Below are positions 6,682 to 9,087 of a stretch of DNA of 9,087 bases, one piece after another. The stretch comes from Pirellulales bacterium (GTDB lineage: Bacteria > Planctomycetota > Planctomycetia > Pirellulales > JALHLM01). The position numbers and the translations under genes are program-made. Positions within the stretch are counted from its first letter, which is position 1. Each line of letters starts with the position of its first letter. The stretch covers positions 1-9,087 of the forward strand of contig JALHLM010000228.1 of the NCBI GenBank assembly GCA_022844585.1, given 5' to 3'. Under the pieces are notes generated by a model. The model saw nothing but the letters and a program-made list of their open reading frames with translations. It was not told the origin of the DNA and did not search any database.

Positions 6682-8771
6682 CTGGACAACCCCGCCGCCT
6701 GCTGGATCAGGTCCAGGATGCTGGAGCGTTGTTGGCTGAGAATTGCCAGGCTGGCGACGGCGTTGTTGATGAGCTCTTCGTTCTTGGACATCAACAAGCT
6801 TTCCTCCGTCTCGTCGACCTCGTTGATCGCGTCGATGTTCTCGTCGAGCTGATCGCTGAAGGCCGACATGAGCGCCGCGGAGGAGCCGATCGTCGCGTTG
6901 GCGAAGCCGTCGACGAGGCCTTCGATGCGGTCCAGATCACCCAGGGCTTCGTCCGCGATGCGAATGGCGCGCGAGGCGTTGGCATCCAACCCGCTGAACG
7001 CTTCGCCCGTGGCGAGTTCGGACAACTTACCGCTCAGACCGCCGAGCCGGGCGGCATGCACGCTGGAGACCGCGAGCGTCGAACGCTGCTGAACATCCGG
7101 CGCGAGCGCGAATTGCAATGCGCCGGATTCCACGGAGATCGTGTCGAACTCACCGGAAAAACCGCCGGCGAACTCGATCTCGTAACGAAAGCGATTGTCC
7201 GTGACGAAGAAGCGATTGCCGTCAACGCGGCCGCTGCCGGCTACGGCCTCTTCGCCTCGAGCGGTGCCGTCGCCGTTGCCGCCGTCGATGGCGAACTTGC
7301 CGGCCGTAACATTCAGCGAGATTTCCGCCTCATAGCCGGTCGCCTCGCTGGAGAGAATCAGCTCGGTCCCGTCGACGCTCGCGCCGACCCCCGTCGTGCC
7401 GCTTTGGGCGTTGATCAAACCCGCCACGGTGGACAGCGTATTGCCGGCGGTTACGACAATCGGAGTCGAAGTTCCGTCGGGACCCGCGATCGTAAACGTT
7501 GCGTTGTGGGCGATCGTGCCACTGCTTTCGGTGTGGACCAACTTGGCCGGCGCGGCGGCCTGATTGCCGCTGTAGCGCACGCCGTTGATCGTGGCAATTG
7601 CGTTCAGGCCGTTGGCAGTGCCGTCGCCGTTGCCGCCGGTCGCCGCGAAAGTTCCCGCGGTGACATCGACGGCGACTTCGGCGTTGTATCCGTAATTCAC
7701 GCTCTCCAACAACAAGCGGTTGCCATCGACCGCGGCCGTGACGCCGGTGACGTGGCTCTCCAGATTGATGCGCGTGGCGGCGGCGGCCAGCGTATCAACC
7801 GTGGTGACCGAAATCGATGCGCTGCCGCGATCGCCGGTGAGCGTGAAGGTCGCATTCGCGGCGATCGTTCCACCACCGGCATCGTGGACGAGTCGCGCGC
7901 GTTCCGCGGCGCGATCGACCGTGCCGGCGATGCTCGGCAACACGCCATGCTCGGCGTTACGGCCTTCCGCTCGGCCGGACGCGTCCGCGCCCGTTACGAC
8001 AAAGGCGCCGGAATTGACATTAACGTCGACGAACGCGTTATCACCGTAGGCGGTGCTGCGGATCGCGAGTTGATCGCCCGAGGCTTCGGCCACCAAGCCA
8101 GTGGTGCTGGTGTGAGCGTTCACGTTGGCGGCAATCTGCGCCAGGCTGCTGTTCGTCGTCACGGAGAACGTGACGCTGCCACCGTTTCCGGTGAGCGTGA
8201 GATTCGCGGCGGCCGTGGCAAAGCCGTCCGCGCCGGTGTAAATCACTTCGGCTTGTTTCTCGACCAGCGTCTGGCGTCCGCCGTCGGTCTGGTAGACCGC
8301 CAGATCACTGACTTGCGCGCCGTTGCGGCCGAGGAAATCGAAGTTCGCCGAGCCATCGAGCACGCGCCGCCCGTCGATCGTACTGCCGGCGAGCCGATTG
8401 ATTTCGGTGATCGCCGCGTCGATGGCGGACTGATTCGCCGTGCGTTGCGCCGGCGACAGGGCCTGATCCTGATCTTCGAGCGCCTTGGTGCGGATCGTAT
8501 TGAGCTGCGTCCGCACCTGGTCGAGCGCCAGTTGCGTTTTGCTGACCATGCTCGAGGCGGCCGCGACGTTCGAGAGCGTCCGCGTCACCACTTCGCGCTC
8601 CGTCTCGAAGTGCGACAAGGCGATGAACGCCGAGGGATCATCCTTCGCGGCGTTGATCTTGCGTCCCGTGGCCAGCCGCAGCGCGTTCAGGTTCGCCGCG
8701 GATTGCGAATCGGCCAGGCGATTCAACAGCGTCCGCTCGATGCCGTTCAGCGTTGCGCCGATGCGAGACAT
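6678..8771 (-). CDS. Flagellin-family filament protein with three internal IN-type modules
   Basis: The 697-aa product has both conserved flagellin ends. The N-terminal D0/D1 region (1-165) contains NLNALRLATGRKINAAKDDP (27-46), then a long coiled-coil helix (AAASSMVSKTQLALDQVRTQ) and INRLAGSTIDGRRVLDGS. The C-terminal helix (about 595-697) contains ANASRAIRIADEALGDLDRI and ends NNAVASLAILSQQRSSILDL. Between them three homologous modules of about 100 aa (176-273, 294-391, 411-509), like the Flagellin_IN motif, would form the filament's outer domains. The subunit is exported unfolded by the flagellar type III apparatus and needs no signal peptide; none is present. The DDPS signature leaves FlgL-type hook-junction protein as an alternative, since FlgL shares these ends. 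ATG 8771 begins the family-typical MSRIGATLNG; no Shine-Dalgarno is visible. A long inverted repeat ends 8 nt upstream. TAG at 6680-6678 overlaps the stop of the converging gene. Confidence 0.87.
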   Translation of the reverse strand: MSRIGATLNGIERTLLNRLADSQSAANLNALRLATGRKINAAKDDPSAFIALSHFETEREVVTRTLSNVAAASSMVSKTQLALDQVRTQLNTIRTKALEDQDQALSPAQRTANQSAIDAAITEINRLAGSTIDGRRVLDGSANFDFLGRNGAQVSDLAVYQTDGGRQTLVEKQAEVIYTGADGFATAAANLTLTGNGGSVTFSVTTNSSLAQIAANVNAHTSTTGLVAEASGDQLAIRSTAYGDNAFVDVNVNSGAFVVTGADASGRAEGRNAEHGVLPSIAGTVDRAAERARLVHDAGGGTIAANATFTLTGDRGSASISVTTVDTLAAAATRINLESHVTGVTAAVDGNRLLLESVNYGYNAEVAVDVTAGTFAATGGNGDGTANGLNAIATINGVRYSGNQAAAPAKLVHTESSGTIAHNATFTIAGPDGTSTPIVVTAGNTLSTVAGLINAQSGTTGVGASVDGTELILSSEATGYEAEISLNVTAGKFAIDGGNGDGTARGEEAVAGSGRVDGNRFFVTDNRFRYEIEFAGGFSGEFDTISVESGALQFALAPDVQQRSTLAVSSVHAARLGGLSGKLSELATGEAFSGLDANASRAIRIADEALGDLDRIEGLVDGFANATIGSSAALMSAFSDQLDENIDAINEVDETEESLLMSKNEELINNAVASLAILSQQRSSILDLIQQAAGLSS
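7245..8246 (-). repeat. Three tandem coding modules inside the flagellin
   Basis: Module 1 spans 8246-7953, module 2 7892-7599 and module 3 7541-7245, with offsets of 118 and 117 codons. Shared elements, in order: an 'NxTxTxxG' strand; a 'VTTxxTLAxxxxxIN' helix; 'TGVxAxVDGxxLxLxSxxxGYxAEVxxxVTAGxFAxxGGNGDGTAxG'. Modules 2 and 3 are closest: they share GGNGDGTA, and a 21-nt identical stretch at 7264-7284 and 7618-7638, exactly 354 nt apart. Module 1 has diverged (GADASGRAEGRNA in the same place). This pattern suggests stepwise internal duplication, with the 2/3 copy most recent. Confidence 0.8.
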
Positions 8772-8779
8772 GGGATTGG

Positions 8780-8919
8780 GAGTTTGAAGTTTTCAGTGTT
8801 CAGTTTTCAGTGGTTTGGAAGCCGCGCGTCCTTCGAAAGAGAGTCGTTTCCATCGCCGAAATGTTTGAAGTGTCGCGTTGTCAAATCACTGAAAACTGAA
8901 CACTGAAAACTTCAAACTC
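8780..8919. repeat. 33-bp perfect inverted repeat upstream of the flagellin gene
   Basis: Bases 8780-8812 are the exact reverse complement of 8887-8919. Pairing continues inward after one G/T pair with TTTG (8814-8817) and CAAA (8882-8885), leaving a loop of about 63 nt. The arm contains AGTTTTCAGTG twice (8788-8798 and 8802-8812), a 14-bp periodicity, and is only 36% GC (12 of 33) in a GC-rich neighbourhood. Its inner end toward the gene is 8 nt from the ATG at 8771. It could be a leader hairpin, a terminator for the gene at 8925-9087, or a non-autonomous palindromic element. Confidence 0.85.
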
Positions 8920-8924
8920 TCCCA

Positions 8925-9087
8925 CTACTTTTCCGGCGACTTGAACGGATTCAACCACTCACAGGCGCGTTGTAACATGCCGGCCGGGGCGACCGTGGTT
9001 TGCGTTTCTTCGAGGGTGGCCATCAGATAGGCGCGGAGGCTGACCAGCAGGTGGCGGGCGCGGTCCAGGGCGTCCGAACGACGTCGG
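8925..9087 (-). CDS. 3' end of an unidentified protein (partial)
   Basis: A minus-strand frame enters from the right edge and ends with TAG at 8927-8925, leaving 53 residues. The visible tail is helical and amphipathic (RSDALDRARHLLVSLRAYLM, then ATLEETQTTVAP) and ends MLQRACEWLNPFKSPEK. It is on the same strand as the flagellin gene, 153 bp upstream of it. A small helical protein ahead of a flagellin might be a flagellar chaperone or assembly factor, but no motif visible here shows that, and I do not assign a family. Reality of the frame is supported by high-GC third positions and a sensible stop just before the inverted repeat. Confidence 0.55.
   Translation of the reverse strand, partial: RRRSDALDRARHLLVSLRAYLMATLEETQTTVAPAGMLQRACEWLNPFKSPEK

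Noticed and set aside
8850..8876. Possible flagellar sigma28 promoter for the flagellin (GGCGATGG on the minus strand)
   Set aside because: Five of eight positions match the -10 consensus, but the expected -35 (TAAAGTTT-like) is absent at the normal spacing.
6729..8906. A 725-codon open frame on the plus strand, antisense to the whole flagellin gene
   Set aside because: It mirrors the flagellin codons, is extremely rich in Arg, Gly, Ala and Val with no domain pattern, and runs through the inverted repeat. GC-biased third positions in the real gene suppress stops on the opposite strand, which explains it.
8780..8919. CRISPR-like or tandem-repeat array suggested by repeated TTTTCAGTG
   Set aside because: The copies are 14 bp apart within one arm and inverted in the other; there are no spacers of regular length and no cas genes.

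Overview
The window reads as a piece of a GC-rich planctomycete chromosome, probably of the Pirellulales type. The main evidence is a secreted 989-aa protein that joins a PVC-type dehydrogenase propeller, HEAT-like helical repeats and a C-terminal CxxCH haem domain, an architecture characteristic of Planctomycetota and Verrucomicrobiota. A secreted protein carrying both a dockerin-like EF-hand pair and a PEP-CTERM sorting signal, and a PPi-type phosphofructokinase, fit the same group. The taxonomic call is inference from protein families; no rRNA or marker gene is present.

Layout. Positions 1-206 hold the 3' end of a plus-strand gene whose tail resembles DUF6702 proteins. It converges on a minus-strand PPi-type 6-phosphofructokinase (286-1593). 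Between them lies a perfect 22-bp inverted repeat that includes the first gene's stop codon. A 235-bp divergent intergenic region (1594-1828) separates the kinase from a plus-strand secreted propeller/dockerin/PEP-CTERM protein (1829-2929). A compact type II toxin-antitoxin operon follows (3001-3557, ATGA overlap), then the large dehydrogenase/HEAT/cytochrome protein (3712-6681). That gene ends tail to tail with a minus-strand flagellin-family gene (6678-8771), and the two stop codons overlap. Upstream of the flagellin are a 33-bp perfect inverted repeat (8780-8919) and the 3' end of another minus-strand gene (8925-9087) that I cannot identify.

Functionally this is a mosaic, not one pathway: central carbon metabolism, cell-surface proteins, a stress or addiction module, a periplasmic electron-transfer oxidoreductase, and a filament protein. 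Only the toxin-antitoxin pair is a clear operon. No CRISPR array, tRNA, rRNA, transposase or attachment site was seen. I found no obviously new multi-gene system. The most interesting non-coding signals are the two long inverted repeats at gene borders. The second sits 8 nt from the flagellin start codon and could control its expression. The most interesting protein feature is the triplicated surface module inside the flagellin.
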